Source: Rhizobium sp. ACO-34A
GTDB lineage: Bacteria; Pseudomonadota; Alphaproteobacteria; Rhizobiales; Rhizobiaceae
Assembly: GCA_002600635.1 (NCBI GenBank)
Contig: CP021371.1
Location: 127,001-191,000 of the forward strand
Direction: 5' to 3'
DNA: 64,000 bases
Shown: piece by piece, positions 17,933 through 28,416 of the stretch
How the letters are laid out: each line of letters starts with the position of its first letter
Position numbering within the stretch: the stretch's first letter is position 1
Position numbers and translations under genes: made by a program
Notes under the pieces: generated by a model
The model's input: only the letters and a program-made list of their open reading frames with translations
Told to the model about the DNA's origin: nothing
The model's database searches: none

Positions 17933-19464
17933 CCATCACGCTCGTTCCGGGTCGCGTTACTCTCCCGCAGCTCATGTCCATTTACTGGAACGGCGAGGCG
18001 GCGGTGCTCGACCGGGCCGCAGATGCCGGAATTGCGAGAGGTGCGGCGCGCATTGCGGAGATCGCGCGGGGCAATGCCCCCGTCTACGGCATCAATACCG
18101 GCTTCGGAAAACTCGCCTCCATCAAGATCGATAGTGCCGACGTGGCAACGCTCCAGCGCAATCTGATCCTTTCTCATTGCTGCGGCATCGGCGCGCCCCT
18201 GCCGGAAAATGTCGTGCGCCTGATCATGGCGCTGAAACTGGTCTCGCTCGGCCGCGGTGCTTCCGGGGTGCGGCTGGAACTGGTTCGGCTCATCGAAGCC
18301 ATGCTGGAAAAGGGCGTCATCCCGGTCATCCCGGAAAAAGGCTCCGTCGGAGCCTCGGGCGACCTTGCGCCATTGGCGCATATGGCCGCCGTGATGATGG
18401 GCGAGGGCGAAGCGTTTTTCGATGGCGAGCGCCTGTCCGGTGCGGCGGCACTCGAAAAGGCCGGATTGAAGCCCGTCATTCTGGCGGCGAAGGAAGGTCT
18501 GGCGCTGATCAATGGCACCCAGACCTCTACCGCGCTGGCGCTGGCTGGACTTTTCCGGGCGCACCGGGCGGCACAGGCCGCGCTGATTACCGGGGCCATG
18601 TCGACGGATGCCGCCATGGGCTCTTCTGCACCCTTCCACCCGGATATCCACGCGCTGCGCGGCCATCGCGGACAGATCGATACCGCGTCCGCGCTTCGCG
18701 CGCTGCTCGACAATTCGGTCATTCGCCAGAGCCATATCGAAGGCGACGAGCGCGTGCAGGATCCCTATTGCATCCGCTGCCAGCCGCAGGTCGACGGCGC
18801 CTGCCTCGACCTCCTGCGCTCGGTTGCCCGCACGCTGGAAATCGAGGCGAACGCAGTCACCGACAATCCGCTCGTGCTGTCGGACAATTCGGTGGTTTCA
18901 GGCGGTAACTTCCACGCCGAACCGGTTGCCTTTGCAGCCGACCAGATTGCCCTTGCCGTCTGCGAAATCGGGGCCATTGCCCAGCGACGCATCGCATTGC
19001 TGGTGGATCCCGCCCTTTCCTATGGCCTGCCGGCCTTCCTCGCGAAGAAACCGGGCCTCAACTCCGGCCTGATGATTGCCGAGGTGACCTCGGCGGCGCT
19101 GATGAGCGAAAACAAGCAGATGTCGCATCCGGCTTCGGTCGATTCCACGCCGACATCGGCCAATCAGGAAGACCATGTTTCCATGGCCTGCCACGGTGCC
19201 CGACGGCTGCTGCAGATGACCGAAAACCTGTTCGGCATCATCGGCATCGAGGCAATGGCGGCAGCGCAGGGCATCGAGTTTCGTGCACCGCTGGTCACCA
19301 GCCCGGAACTGACGAAAGTCATCGCGACGCTCCGCGAGGAGATCCCGACACTGGAACTCGACCGCTACATGGCGAACGATCTTCAGGCCGCAAGTACACT
19401 GGTGGCGGACGGTTCGCTCGTGTCAAGCGTCTCCGAAGGTCTGCTGCCGGGGCTGGAGGCCTGA
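17929..19464 (+). CDS. hutH: Histidine ammonia-lyase HutH
   Basis: 511 residues. It converts L-histidine to urocanate and ammonia, the first step of the pathway. The Ala-Ser-Gly that forms the MIO cofactor is at residues 142-144 in [15 protein letters not shown]. Other signatures are [11 protein letters not shown] (~53), [11 protein letters not shown] and [14 protein letters not shown] near residue 415. Overlaps hutI by 4 bp and is followed by hutG after 1 bp. Confidence 0.96.
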   Translation: MTITLVPGRVTLPQLMSIYWNGEAAVLDRAADAGIARGAARIAEIARGNAPVYGINTGFGKLASIKIDSADVATLQRNLILSHCCGIGAPLPENVVRLIMALKLVSLGRGASGVRLELVRLIEAMLEKGVIPVIPEKGSVGASGDLAPLAHMAAVMMGEGEAFFDGERLSGAAALEKAGLKPVILAAKEGLALINGTQTSTALALAGLFRAHRAAQAALITGAMSTDAAMGSSAPFHPDIHALRGHRGQIDTASALRALLDNSVIRQSHIEGDERVQDPYCIRCQPQVDGACLDLLRSVARTLEIEANAVTDNPLVLSDNSVVSGGNFHAEPVAFAADQIALAVCEIGAIAQRRIALLVDPALSYGLPAFLAKKPGLNSGLMIAEVTSAALMSENKQMSHPASVDSTPTSANQEDHVSMACHGARRLLQMTENLFGIIGIEAMAAAQGIEFRAPLVTSPELTKVIATLREEIPTLELDRYMANDLQAASTLVADGSLVSSVSEGLLPGLEA

Positions 19465-19465
19465 G

Positions 19466-20266
19466 ATGAGCGTATTCGAAGTCACGCAAGGCAATTCTCC
19501 GGTCATTCTGGGCTTCCCGCACACGGGCACCGAGGTGCCAGCCGACCTCCGGGATCGCCTCAACGACAACGGCAGGATACTTGCCGATACCGACTGGCAT
19601 ATCCATGAGCTCTATGCCGGCCTGCTTGCGGATGTGACGACGGTGCGGGCGACCTTCCATCGCTACGTCATCGATGCCAACCGCGATCCGGAAGGCCTCA
19701 GCCTTTATCCCGGCCAGAACACCACGGGCCTCGTGCCGGAAACGGATTTCGACGGCAAGGCGATCTGGAGGCAAGGCGAGGCGCCCGACGAGGCGGAGAC
19801 CGCGCGTCGGATCGAAGCGTTTCACGCCCCTTACCATGCTGCTCTCGCTGCCGAGATCGAGCGCGTAAAGGCCATCCATGGCGTTGCCATCCTTTATGAC
19901 TGCCACTCGATCCGCTCCCGTATCCCCTTCCTTTTCGAAGGCATATTGCCGGATTTCAACATCGGCACGGATATGGGCCGCACCTGCGCGCCGGAGATCG
20001 AGAAGGTCGCTGTCGACGCCACGGCCTCGGCCTCCGGCTATACCAGCATCCTGAACGGTCGTTTCAAGGGCGGCTGGACCACCCGCCACTATGGCAAGCC
20101 GAAGGAAGGCGTGCACGCCATTCAGATGGAGCTTGCCCAATCGACGCATCTTCAGACGGAAGTGCCGCCCTTCGCCTATGACGAGGAGAAGGCCGCGCGT
20201 CTCCGCATCCACCTCAGGAACATTCTGGCGCGTATCGAAGACGTCGCGTCCGGCCTCAAACGATAA
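19466..20266 (+). CDS. hutG: N-formylglutamate deformylase HutG
   Basis: 266 residues. It hydrolyses N-formyl-L-glutamate, the product of HutF, to glutamate and formate. The zinc-binding pattern is visible in LGFPHTGTEVP, ADTDWHIHELY and ILYDCHSIRSRIPF. Starts 1 bp after the hutH stop and lies 24 bp before hutU. The formate released could feed the formate dehydrogenase encoded upstream, though the two operons are separately controlled. Confidence 0.94.
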   Translation: MSVFEVTQGNSPVILGFPHTGTEVPADLRDRLNDNGRILADTDWHIHELYAGLLADVTTVRATFHRYVIDANRDPEGLSLYPGQNTTGLVPETDFDGKAIWRQGEAPDEAETARRIEAFHAPYHAALAAEIERVKAIHGVAILYDCHSIRSRIPFLFEGILPDFNIGTDMGRTCAPEIEKVAVDATASASGYTSILNGRFKGGWTTRHYGKPKEGVHAIQMELAQSTHLQTEVPPFAYDEEKAARLRIHLRNILARIEDVASGLKR

Positions 20267-20290
20267 CGATCATTCGACAGGGGAACCCGC

Positions 20291-21967
<1,677 letters not shown>

Positions 21968-21979
21968 AGGACCTGCAGG

Positions 21980-21999
21980 GCCTCCCGCTTTCAGGAGGC
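21980..21999 (+). terminator. GC-rich hairpin between hutU and hutD
   Basis: GCCTCC and GGAGGC pair around an 8-nt loop, 12 nt after the hutU stop. No T-tract follows, and the ribosome site of hutD lies just beyond, so it is more likely an mRNA-stabilising or partial terminator element than a full stop. Confidence 0.35.
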
Positions 22000-22020
22000 C
22001 TGTCGACAGGAGGTGAGCAA

Positions 22021-22599
22021 GTGGAACTTCTCCGTTTCGACAATCTGGTGGTCGTTCCCTGGAAAAATGGCGGTGGACTGACCCGCGAACTGGCTGTTCA
22101 TCTCGACGGGGAAATCCATCCGGAATTCCTCTGGCGGATCAGCATGGCGACGGTCGCTGGGCCGGGACCTTTCTCCCGCTTCGACGGCATAGACCGGACG
22201 ATCGCAGTCCTGCAGGGGGAGGGGATCGTGTTGGCTTCGAGGGATAACGAAATTGCGCTCCGCCGAAACAGTGATCCCTATTCGTTTGCCGGCGAAACAC
22301 CGATAGACGCTTTGGTCGTTTCCGGGGAGACGACCGATCTCAACGTCATGACGCGGCGGGGATATTTTACCCATGTCATGAAGCGCGTCGTCATCAGGGA
22401 GCCACTTGCCATCGAGGTCCAATGCGACGAGATGATGATCGTCTTCAACGGTGAGGCTGATGTCGAGGCATCGGAAAGCCGTCTGAGCGCGCGGCCGCTC
22501 GATACGCTGACGGGGCTGAAGCGCGGTACGCGCTTGCGTCTTCTTCCATCAGCCGGGGAAGAGATCTTTCTCATCGAGCTTTCCCGGGCATCTGCGTAA
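22021..22599 (+). CDS. hutD: HutD family cupin-like protein
   Basis: 192 residues from a GTG start with a strong AGGAGG 8 nt upstream. The start region LLRFDNLVVVPWKNGGGLTREL and the segment WRISMATVAGPGPFSRFDGIDR are the typical HutD blocks of this bicupin family. HutD proteins accompany hut operons in many proteobacteria; a role in limiting histidine or urocanate overload has been proposed, but the reaction is not known. Its stop is 5 bp from the end of the convergent gene. Confidence 0.88.
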   Translation: MELLRFDNLVVVPWKNGGGLTRELAVHLDGEIHPEFLWRISMATVAGPGPFSRFDGIDRTIAVLQGEGIVLASRDNEIALRRNSDPYSFAGETPIDALVVSGETTDLNVMTRRGYFTHVMKRVVIREPLAIEVQCDEMMIVFNGEADVEASESRLSARPLDTLTGLKRGTRLRLLPSAGEEIFLIELSRASA

Positions 22600-22604
22600 G
22601 AGCG

Positions 22605-23309
22605 TTATTGCGCTGCGGTTATCAGCAGGTTGTAGCGTCTGGCATCCATCAGTTCCTGCTTCAGCGAGATACGGTCTGTGCCGAGCATGATGTATTTTTC
22701 CTTGCCAGTTCCCATGGTGGTTTTCATGCCCGTAAGATCGATCGCGGCGATTTCCGGCCGGATGTAGCGGATCAGCTGAACGGATTGATTGAACATCTCG
22801 TCAACATGAAGGGGATCGATCAGGTTGTACTTGACGCGGATGGTCCTCGCCCTTTGCTCCACACCTCTGATCTGCAGGAAGATCGAATTCGCGGTGTCGG
22901 GAAAGGCGATCGACGCCGTGCATTCCCAGACATCGTCTCCTGCTGGCGTAAAGGTCGGAGTTGCATCCGGCGTTACCGAGGTGAGGCCGAGGCAGATTTC
23001 TTCTCCCGTGCGATTGAGATTCATCGGGACGAGGCGCGTGGTCTCGGAAGGCGAGAAGGTTCGGGAGAGAGCCGGTGGTCGGGCGGGCGGTGCGTGGACG
23101 CGGCCCTTCCTGACGACGACCTCTTCCTTCTTCGGCGAAAGATCGATGTGGAATATGGCGGCAAGCTTGTTCAGATTGCGCCCGCCATTGGCAAAGAGGA
23201 CCGTCGCGGCAATCGGGATTGTAAAGACGAGAAAGAAGATGACGAACGGCGTCTTCCATGCCGGCCTCTTCGGCTTGCTCGATCCCTGCGGCGATGGTTC
23301 AGGTGTCAT
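22605..23309 (-). CDS. Unknown single-span membrane protein
   Basis: I do not recognise this protein. From MTPEPSPQGSSKPKRPAWKT (start at 23309; an upstream start at 23339 adds 10 residues) it has a short basic cytoplasmic end, one membrane span (FVIFFLVFTIPIAATVLFA, ~20-38) and a ~195-residue part expected outside the inner membrane. That part has a Pro/Arg-rich linker and then a mixed region with two Cys (EEICLGL, DVWECTAS). It lies downstream of the phosphoesterase gene on the same strand with an 86-bp gap, so they may be cotranscribed. It converges on hutD. Confidence 0.7.
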   Translation of the reverse strand: MTPEPSPQGSSKPKRPAWKTPFVIFFLVFTIPIAATVLFANGGRNLNKLAAIFHIDLSPKKEEVVVRKGRVHAPPARPPALSRTFSPSETTRLVPMNLNRTGEEICLGLTSVTPDATPTFTPAGDDVWECTASIAFPDTANSIFLQIRGVEQRARTIRVKYNLIDPLHVDEMFNQSVQLIRYIRPEIAAIDLTGMKTTMGTGKEKYIMLGTDRISLKQELMDARRYNLLITAAQ

Positions 23310-23395
23310 AATGGAACCGCTCGATAACGTGCCGGCCACTCCTCAGCGGCAGGATAGGCAAAGACCTCGGCAAAGGCACGCGCGCTGTCCCCGGC

Positions 23396-24196
23396 TCACG
23401 ATGGATTGAGCATCGAAGGCACGCCATTGGCGATCTTAAGCACCGAAAGCTTACCAGAAGCATATGCACCCGTGTCTATACCGATGCGCGAGGGACCAAA
23501 ATCCGGCTCGGAGACAGGAGAATGACCGTGCACGACGGTGAGCGGCAATTGCGGCCCGGCGCTGAGAAAGGGTTCACGAATCCAGAGCATGTCCTCGTCT
23601 GTTTGCTCAGGTAATGCCAGGCCGGGCCTGATACCGGCATGCACGAAGAGAAACGGGCCGACCCGCAGGCTGATGGGCAGGACGTCGATGAAGGACAGGT
23701 GCCGCGCCGGGATGGCCTGCTGCAGGACGTGCGCCACCTCGTCGGGACGCCGGCGGACCCGAGTCAGCAACTCGTCGATGTCGATGCCATAGGAGAGCAT
23801 CGTCTGGCGCCCGCCGTGATCGATCCATTCCATATGACTTGCCGGATCTCTGACAAAAGCGGCAAATATCGCGTCGTGGTTGCCGCAGAGTGGCAGCCGC
23901 CGCATGCGCTTGTCGTTGTTCGGACCGCTGAGATGATTGAGTACGCCGGCGGATTTCGGCCCGCGATCGACATAGTCGCCGAGATAGACGATCAGCCCCG
24001 GGGCTTCGCTGGCCAGGATATCTTCACGAATTCTGGCTTCAACCGCGAGAAGCTCGTTCAGGCAGCCGTGCACGTCTCCCACCGCATAGAGCGTGTAAGG
24101 CGGCAGCGCCTCGCCAAGGTCGATGCGCCGGCGACGCGCGCTCGGCGTCGTCTGCCTGGACGAACTTCCGAAGAGTGATCTCCAGATATTAAGCAT
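23396..24196 (-). CDS. Calcineurin-like metallophosphoesterase (PPP-type protein phosphatase)
   Basis: 266 residues with the full set of metallophosphoesterase motifs in order: YAVGDVHGCLNEL (~39), VYLGDYVDRGPKS (~71), LCGNHDAIF, FVHAGIRPG and VVHGHSPVS. These coordinate two metal ions. The pattern is closest to bacterial Ser/Thr phosphatases of the PrpA/PppA or ApaH-like kind, so dephosphorylation of a phosphoprotein or a small phosphorylated substrate is expected in the cytoplasm. The substrate cannot be read from sequence. No signal peptide. Confidence 0.88.
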   Translation of the reverse strand: MLNIWRSLFGSSSRQTTPSARRRRIDLGEALPPYTLYAVGDVHGCLNELLAVEARIREDILASEAPGLIVYLGDYVDRGPKSAGVLNHLSGPNNDKRMRRLPLCGNHDAIFAAFVRDPASHMEWIDHGGRQTMLSYGIDIDELLTRVRRRPDEVAHVLQQAIPARHLSFIDVLPISLRVGPFLFVHAGIRPGLALPEQTDEDMLWIREPFLSAGPQLPLTVVHGHSPVSEPDFGPSRIGIDTGAYASGKLSVLKIANGVPSMLNPS

Positions 24197-24666
24197 TCAC
24201 TCGGAAATCCCTGTGTTGTCGAAGGCTATGGCAGGTCGTGCCCGGCTGAACCCGCTACGCCGTCCGAAACCCTTCACTGCGGACATGGCGGTTCCGCGGT
24301 GAGATGGGAGCAAGCAACTGGTCCGGTTCATCAAAAACCCTGAAAAGAACAAACTGAAGCTGTGACAGAGGAGGCGGGTTTCGGCAAGCCGCCATGGATG
24401 ACTGCCCGTTGCGCGCGCCAGGTATCGCGCCGGAAGTTACGGTATCGTTACTGTGAGATAAATGTGTCTGGTCAGGCGTTCATTCCCGCGCCGTGAATTG
24501 GCCGCCCATCCCCTGCTCGTTTCCCCGGATGCTCCATGAGCGTGCTGCAGGTTTTGAAGGGGTCGGGTTGTCAGTGAGATTGCGGCCGTACGAAAATGAA
24601 CCGGCGGCAAGGTCGTCAGTCCTTTCGGGTATTCTTGTGGTGACCAGAAAACAGGTGCCGGCAAAC
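24197..24666. other. 470-bp intergenic region, no feature recognised
   Basis: Lies between pssE and the phosphoesterase gene (both minus). I see no coding pattern, repeat or good terminator; a weak GGCGG/CCGCC pairing around 24372-24392 is the only structure. It should carry the phosphoesterase promoter at its left end. Confidence 0.4.
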
Positions 24667-25149
24667 TCAGCCAAGCATTTCCAGGATGTAGTTGCGAACA
24701 TAGCCGCGCAGCCGAGCGGCACTTGCCGCGACGTCCTCGGACGGCGTTGCCGGATCGAGCTGCTGGCTCAGCAGTCTTCCGAGATCCTGCTTGTTCTCTG
24801 CCACGTAAATGCCCTCGCGCTGGCGAAGCTGGGAAACGGTGGCAAGCTGGTGGTCGTTGCGATGCTCGCCAAGCGAAGAAAGCCTCGGCACCAGGATGAT
24901 GGGCTTGGCGTATTTGTAGGCCTTGAGCACGGTGCCGATCCCGGCATGGGCAACGATGACCGAGCAGGCCTTCAGCTTCCTGTCGAAATCCGATGCCTCG
25001 ACCGTCGAGCTCCACTGCATGTTCTGCGGAACATAGGTGCCAACACCGGTCTGCGCGAAGACATCACCATCCAGCCCGGGAGCCAGCTCATCGATCATGC
25101 GGATCAGTCGGTCGAAGGGAAGCTGGGTACCTACCGTGACGACGATCAT
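24667..25149 (-). CDS. pssE: PssE-like glycosyltransferase subunit (GT28 C-terminal type)
   Basis: 160 residues from ATG 25149: MIVVTVGTQLPFDRLIRMID. VAHAGIGTVLKAYKYAKPII and LGEHRNDHQLATV are the nucleotide-sugar-binding signature of the GT28 C-terminal fold. Proteins of this size act as the catalytic half of a split glycosyltransferase (Alg13-like); in rhizobia PssE pairs with PssD to add glucuronic acid during exopolysaccharide unit assembly. Its start overlaps the pssD stop in ATGA. The sugar added here is inferred from the family. Confidence 0.85.
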   Translation of the reverse strand: MIVVTVGTQLPFDRLIRMIDELAPGLDGDVFAQTGVGTYVPQNMQWSSTVEASDFDRKLKACSVIVAHAGIGTVLKAYKYAKPIILVPRLSSLGEHRNDHQLATVSQLRQREGIYVAENKQDLGRLLSQQLDPATPSEDVAASAARLRGYVRNYILEMLG

Positions 25150-25595
25150 AGCAGCGCCCCGTGATAGCTCGGGCCGGTTGCGTCGCTCAGATGTTCCCAT
25201 TGGGTCAGCCACTTGTCCGAGATGTAGCGGGCGATCTTGCCGGACATGGAAAGCTGTTCAACATTTGCGAAACTGTCGATCCAGATCGTCTTGGCGCCGA
25301 TCAGCTTGCCGAAGGCGATGCAAATGATGCCCGGTGCCGCGCCGGTTGAGATGATAACCTTAGGCCGCCGGGAAAATACGATACTGGCGCACTGACGAAC
25401 GCAGGTCAGCATGCGCAGCGGGCGATTGCGATTGCAGTCGGCAACGACATGGCCGTCGACCTTGCCCGCCTGCTGCAACAGCTCTTCCTTGGTCGTCACG
25501 AAAACAGGCGACATGTCCTCGAAGGCTTCGGACACCAGCAGCAACTGCTGCCAGTGGCCTCCGCTGGACGCGACCGCAAGAATGGTGTTCTTCAT
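25146..25595 (-). CDS. pssD: PssD-like glycosyltransferase subunit (Alg14 type)
   Basis: 149 residues. The start ILAVASSGGHWQQLLLVSEA has the GGH pattern of Alg14/PssD, and RRPKVIISTGAAPGIICIAF and TIWIDSFANVEQLSMSGKIA are further blocks. PssD is the membrane-associated partner that recruits PssE and the acceptor lipid. It is first in the pssD-pssE pair and faces away from the polymerase gene across a 0.9-kb gap. Confidence 0.86.
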   Translation of the reverse strand: MKNTILAVASSGGHWQQLLLVSEAFEDMSPVFVTTKEELLQQAGKVDGHVVADCNRNRPLRMLTCVRQCASIVFSRRPKVIISTGAAPGIICIAFGKLIGAKTIWIDSFANVEQLSMSGKIARYISDKWLTQWEHLSDATGPSYHGALL

Positions 25596-26507
25596 GCTGG
25601 TAACCCGTGAATTGTTAGCGTCGAAATTCTCGAAAACTGTCTGAAAATCGTTGAGCGGATCGGACAGTCGCGAAAGCGGTTGACGTCGCTGGAGCGAAAC
25701 CAGCCGGACAAAGCCTGCCCGATGACGCCTTGAGTGGGGATGACGTGAGCATCACCCCGACCGGAACCGATATTCAACTGCAAAAGATCGGCCTTTTTTG
25801 GGTCAATGTGATTTTTGTCACTTGAGGAAAAGGCTCGAAGGGAAGAGCGGCTTGCTGCCGGCGCCAGCGAACCGGCGCGGGCTTCTGCCTGCTTGCTTGT
25901 CCCTGTTGCGGCATTGTGCGGGTGCGGCATATCGACGGTAACCCTTGTCGTCCACTCTTTACAAAGCGAGTTACTCTCACGGCGCGTAAAGCGGCCGTTA
26001 ACCGTTAAGCTTTCCGAATTTTATACTATCTTTGTTTCCCATCGACCCGGGCTTGTCAATATGTTGCGTCGCAATATCATCTTTAAAACTGACGATACAA
26101 CGATCGTTACAGTTTGCTTTTCATTTGATTTTATTGAATATTATTGAAATAAGCCTGCGGTTTCGTGCGCTGCAACTCTGTTGTTGCTAGTGGAAAAGAT
26201 CCGATTGCCGACCATTTTTTGAAGGTTGCACTTCGTGTTTTTTGCAGCGCATAAGTTGCTCTTATGCCGGGTCCCGAAGCGGGACATGGAAAGCGCGCGA
26301 AGCGCTCCCAAAGTCACACCCGACGTCAGGCAGGCCTTCTTCCAACGAGATTGCTTGCGTCATCAGCGCCACACATACGTCATCGACAGTGTGCTCCGGA
26401 AAGCAAAATATGGGATGCAGATTCGCCAGGATATGTGCCGCGTTGAAGTTTGACAAAGGGGTCGAGATAATAGAGGAGTGCGCGACTATTCTTGAGGCGT
26501 ATCTTCG
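25596..26507. promoter_or_regulatory. 912-bp divergent intergenic region of the polysaccharide locus
   Basis: No convincing gene. The part around 25950-26160 is clearly AT-richer than its surroundings. It holds TTAACCGTTAA (inverted repeat, 25998-26008) and the perfect palindrome AACGATCGTT (26099-26108). Further right are two tight hairpins, GTCCCG-AAG-CGGGAC at 26271-26285 and AGCGC-GCGAA-GCGCT at 26291-26305, which could lie in a long leader of the polymerase mRNA. It must contain both divergent promoters; I cannot assign the boxes. Confidence 0.45.
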
Positions 26508-28040
26508 ATGCAGACCAGTCAAAGGCGTGTTGCTGTGGATCCCGGTGAAAAGGCCGCATCGGAGTCGCGTTTGGTCGATATCCTGAGGTTGGCCTTTTGG
26601 CTTAGCATTGCCGTTTCTCTCTTGAACTACGGCGCGAACGATCCTGTTACGGTGGCTATCGAAACCGGGCTTGTGTACCTGTTTCTGGTTTTGGCGGTGA
26701 TCTTCACGGGGATTGCCGGCAATATTCGGATGCCGCTTGTTACAAGCATTGTGGTGCTGTTGCTTCTCTTCGCCTGGGTTCTCTTCCAGACTGCTCCCTT
26801 GCCGGAAGGCTGGCCGGTCCATCCGGCGTGGCTCGAGGTCCGAAAGCTGAACCCTGCCGTAAATGCCAGCATTTCCGTTACGCCTGCAGACGACCTCGGC
26901 GCATACCTCAAGATCGCGCTGCCCTTCGGCGTATTCATGCTTTCGCTTCTTCTGTTTCGCACGGATGCGGAGGCCGAACAGGTATTACGGCTTTACGGCA
27001 TCGCTGGCGGCATTATCGCGATTCTATCGATCCTGCAGTTCGTCTTCTCGCCCAGAACGCTGCTTTTTGGTGAGAAGACGGCCTATATCGACAGTCTTAC
27101 GGGATTTTTCGTCAATCGGAACACCGCAGCGACCTTCTTCGGCATTGTTTCGCTGCTCCTGCTGACTTTGCTGTGGCGCTCCATCAAGGATGTGGATTTT
27201 CGGCGTTTTTTTGCCACTCTCGCTCAACCCCGGCCCGAGACGAAGGGGTGGAGCACGCACCGAAAACAGGGCCTGTTTTATGCCGCGTTGCTGCTGGCAA
27301 GCCTGCTCGCCCTGATGATGACCAAGTCGAGAGCCGGCGTCGGTTTGACATTCGTCAGTCTGTCTTTGCTCGGCATATTCCTCGGAGCGACGCGCTACAG
27401 TCGAACGAAGCAGGCTGGCTTCGCCCGACGACCTCAAATCGGAATCGCAAGGCGTCTTGGTTTTCTTCTCGGCCTGCCTCTGATCTTCCTGGTGATCGTT
27501 GCAGTTCTGGGCGGAAACGTGCTGCTTCGTGCCGAGGTCCGCGGCACGGAGGATCCGCGCTTCTGCATCCTTCCTGGTATTGTGGCGAGCGCGAGGGATC
27601 ATTTTCCCTGGGGCGCCGGCCTCTCTTCGTTCCAGGAGGTCTTCCCTGCCTATCGCGATCCGTCTTGCGGTGTCTTCGGAGTCTGGGACAAGGCGCACAA
27701 CGTCTATCTTGAGGGAACGCTCACTCTTGGTGTGATGTTTCCGCTGGTCGCGGTCATTGTTATCGGAAGTCTCATCCATATCCTTCTTCGCGGGATCCGC
27801 GAGCGCAGGGAATACAGGTTCGCCGGCTGCTTCGGACTTGCCGCCCTGTTTCTCGTCGCGTTGCATTCAGCTTTCGACTTTTCGCTGCAGATTCCCGGGT
27901 TTTCTCTCGTATTCGCGATGCTGATGGGGCCGACGGTCAGCATATGCCTCGGGAGGTCTGCAGGCGCGCGGTCCCCGTCGTCAGCGCAGCAGCAGAGATC
28001 GGGGAGATACCGCGTACGGTCACGCGTGAGGGCGTCGTGA
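26508..28040 (+). CDS. O-antigen ligase/polymerase-like membrane protein (Wzy-type)
   Basis: 510 residues with about ten or more hydrophobic spans, beginning ILRLAFWLSIAVSLLNYG and ending LVFAMLMGPTVSICLG. A large periplasmic loop around residues 340-400 carries ARDHFPWGAGLSSFQEVFPA and WDKAHNVYLEGTLTLG. The G-G-S-F and H-N-x-Y-L patterns are those of the Wzy_C domain of O-antigen ligases and polysaccharide polymerases. In this locus, with PssDE and Wza/Wzc, it probably polymerises repeat units at the periplasmic face. The basic C-terminal tail (residues ~485-510) is poorly structured. Confidence 0.82.
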   Translation: MQTSQRRVAVDPGEKAASESRLVDILRLAFWLSIAVSLLNYGANDPVTVAIETGLVYLFLVLAVIFTGIAGNIRMPLVTSIVVLLLLFAWVLFQTAPLPEGWPVHPAWLEVRKLNPAVNASISVTPADDLGAYLKIALPFGVFMLSLLLFRTDAEAEQVLRLYGIAGGIIAILSILQFVFSPRTLLFGEKTAYIDSLTGFFVNRNTAATFFGIVSLLLLTLLWRSIKDVDFRRFFATLAQPRPETKGWSTHRKQGLFYAALLLASLLALMMTKSRAGVGLTFVSLSLLGIFLGATRYSRTKQAGFARRPQIGIARRLGFLLGLPLIFLVIVAVLGGNVLLRAEVRGTEDPRFCILPGIVASARDHFPWGAGLSSFQEVFPAYRDPSCGVFGVWDKAHNVYLEGTLTLGVMFPLVAVIVIGSLIHILLRGIRERREYRFAGCFGLAALFLVALHSAFDFSLQIPGFSLVFAMLMGPTVSICLGRSAGARSPSSAQQQRSGRYRVRSRVRAS

Positions 28041-28060
28041 GCAGAGATCCTGGGGGTCTT

Positions 28061-28258
28061 CTACCCCTTGGCCAAGGGGCTTATGTGGCGGGTGTAATAC
28101 CAGCCGGGTGAATCGGCCGTTATCAGGTTCTCATACATCGAACGGGGAGCCACCAGCGATTTTGTCTCGCCGGAGTGCAGATGAACATAAAGCAGATGTG
28201 AGCGGTCATCATAAGATGCCGAGGCGATAAGCCGAGACTTTACTTCTGTCTTTTCCAT
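28061..28258 (-). CDS. KTSC domain protein
   Basis: 65 residues. RLIASASYDDRSHLLYVHLH, followed by SMYENLITADSPGWYYTRHI, fits the small KTSC domain, named after a Lys-Thr-Ser-Cys motif; here the last residues of that motif are not kept. KTSC proteins occur alone or fused to nucleases or peptidases, and their function is not established. It lies inside the polysaccharide locus, convergent with the polymerase gene. Its last codons lie in the palindrome CCCCTTGGCCAAGGGG at 28064-28079. Confidence 0.7.
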   Translation of the reverse strand: MEKTEVKSRLIASASYDDRSHLLYVHLHSGETKSLVAPRSMYENLITADSPGWYYTRHISPLAKG

Positions 28259-28416
28259 AGACGTCCCATTTTGCCAGAAAGGGCTCGTTCACTCTAAAGC
28301 GCTGTGAATTCCACGCTTTCCTCCAGAAGCGAATTCAGTGTGTATGGTTTACGATAGGTTGTCAATTGTGAGGACATCACCTCTGCCGGAGCCATGTGGA
28401 GCGATCATCCGTCAGA

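Noticed and set aside
25815..26147. 110-codon frame in the pssD/polymerase gap
   Set aside because: No ribosome site, spans a marked drop in GC content, and the protein resembles nothing.
26242..26586. 114-codon frame overlapping the polymerase start
   Set aside because: Would run through two hairpins and into the polymerase gene in another frame; no coding signs.
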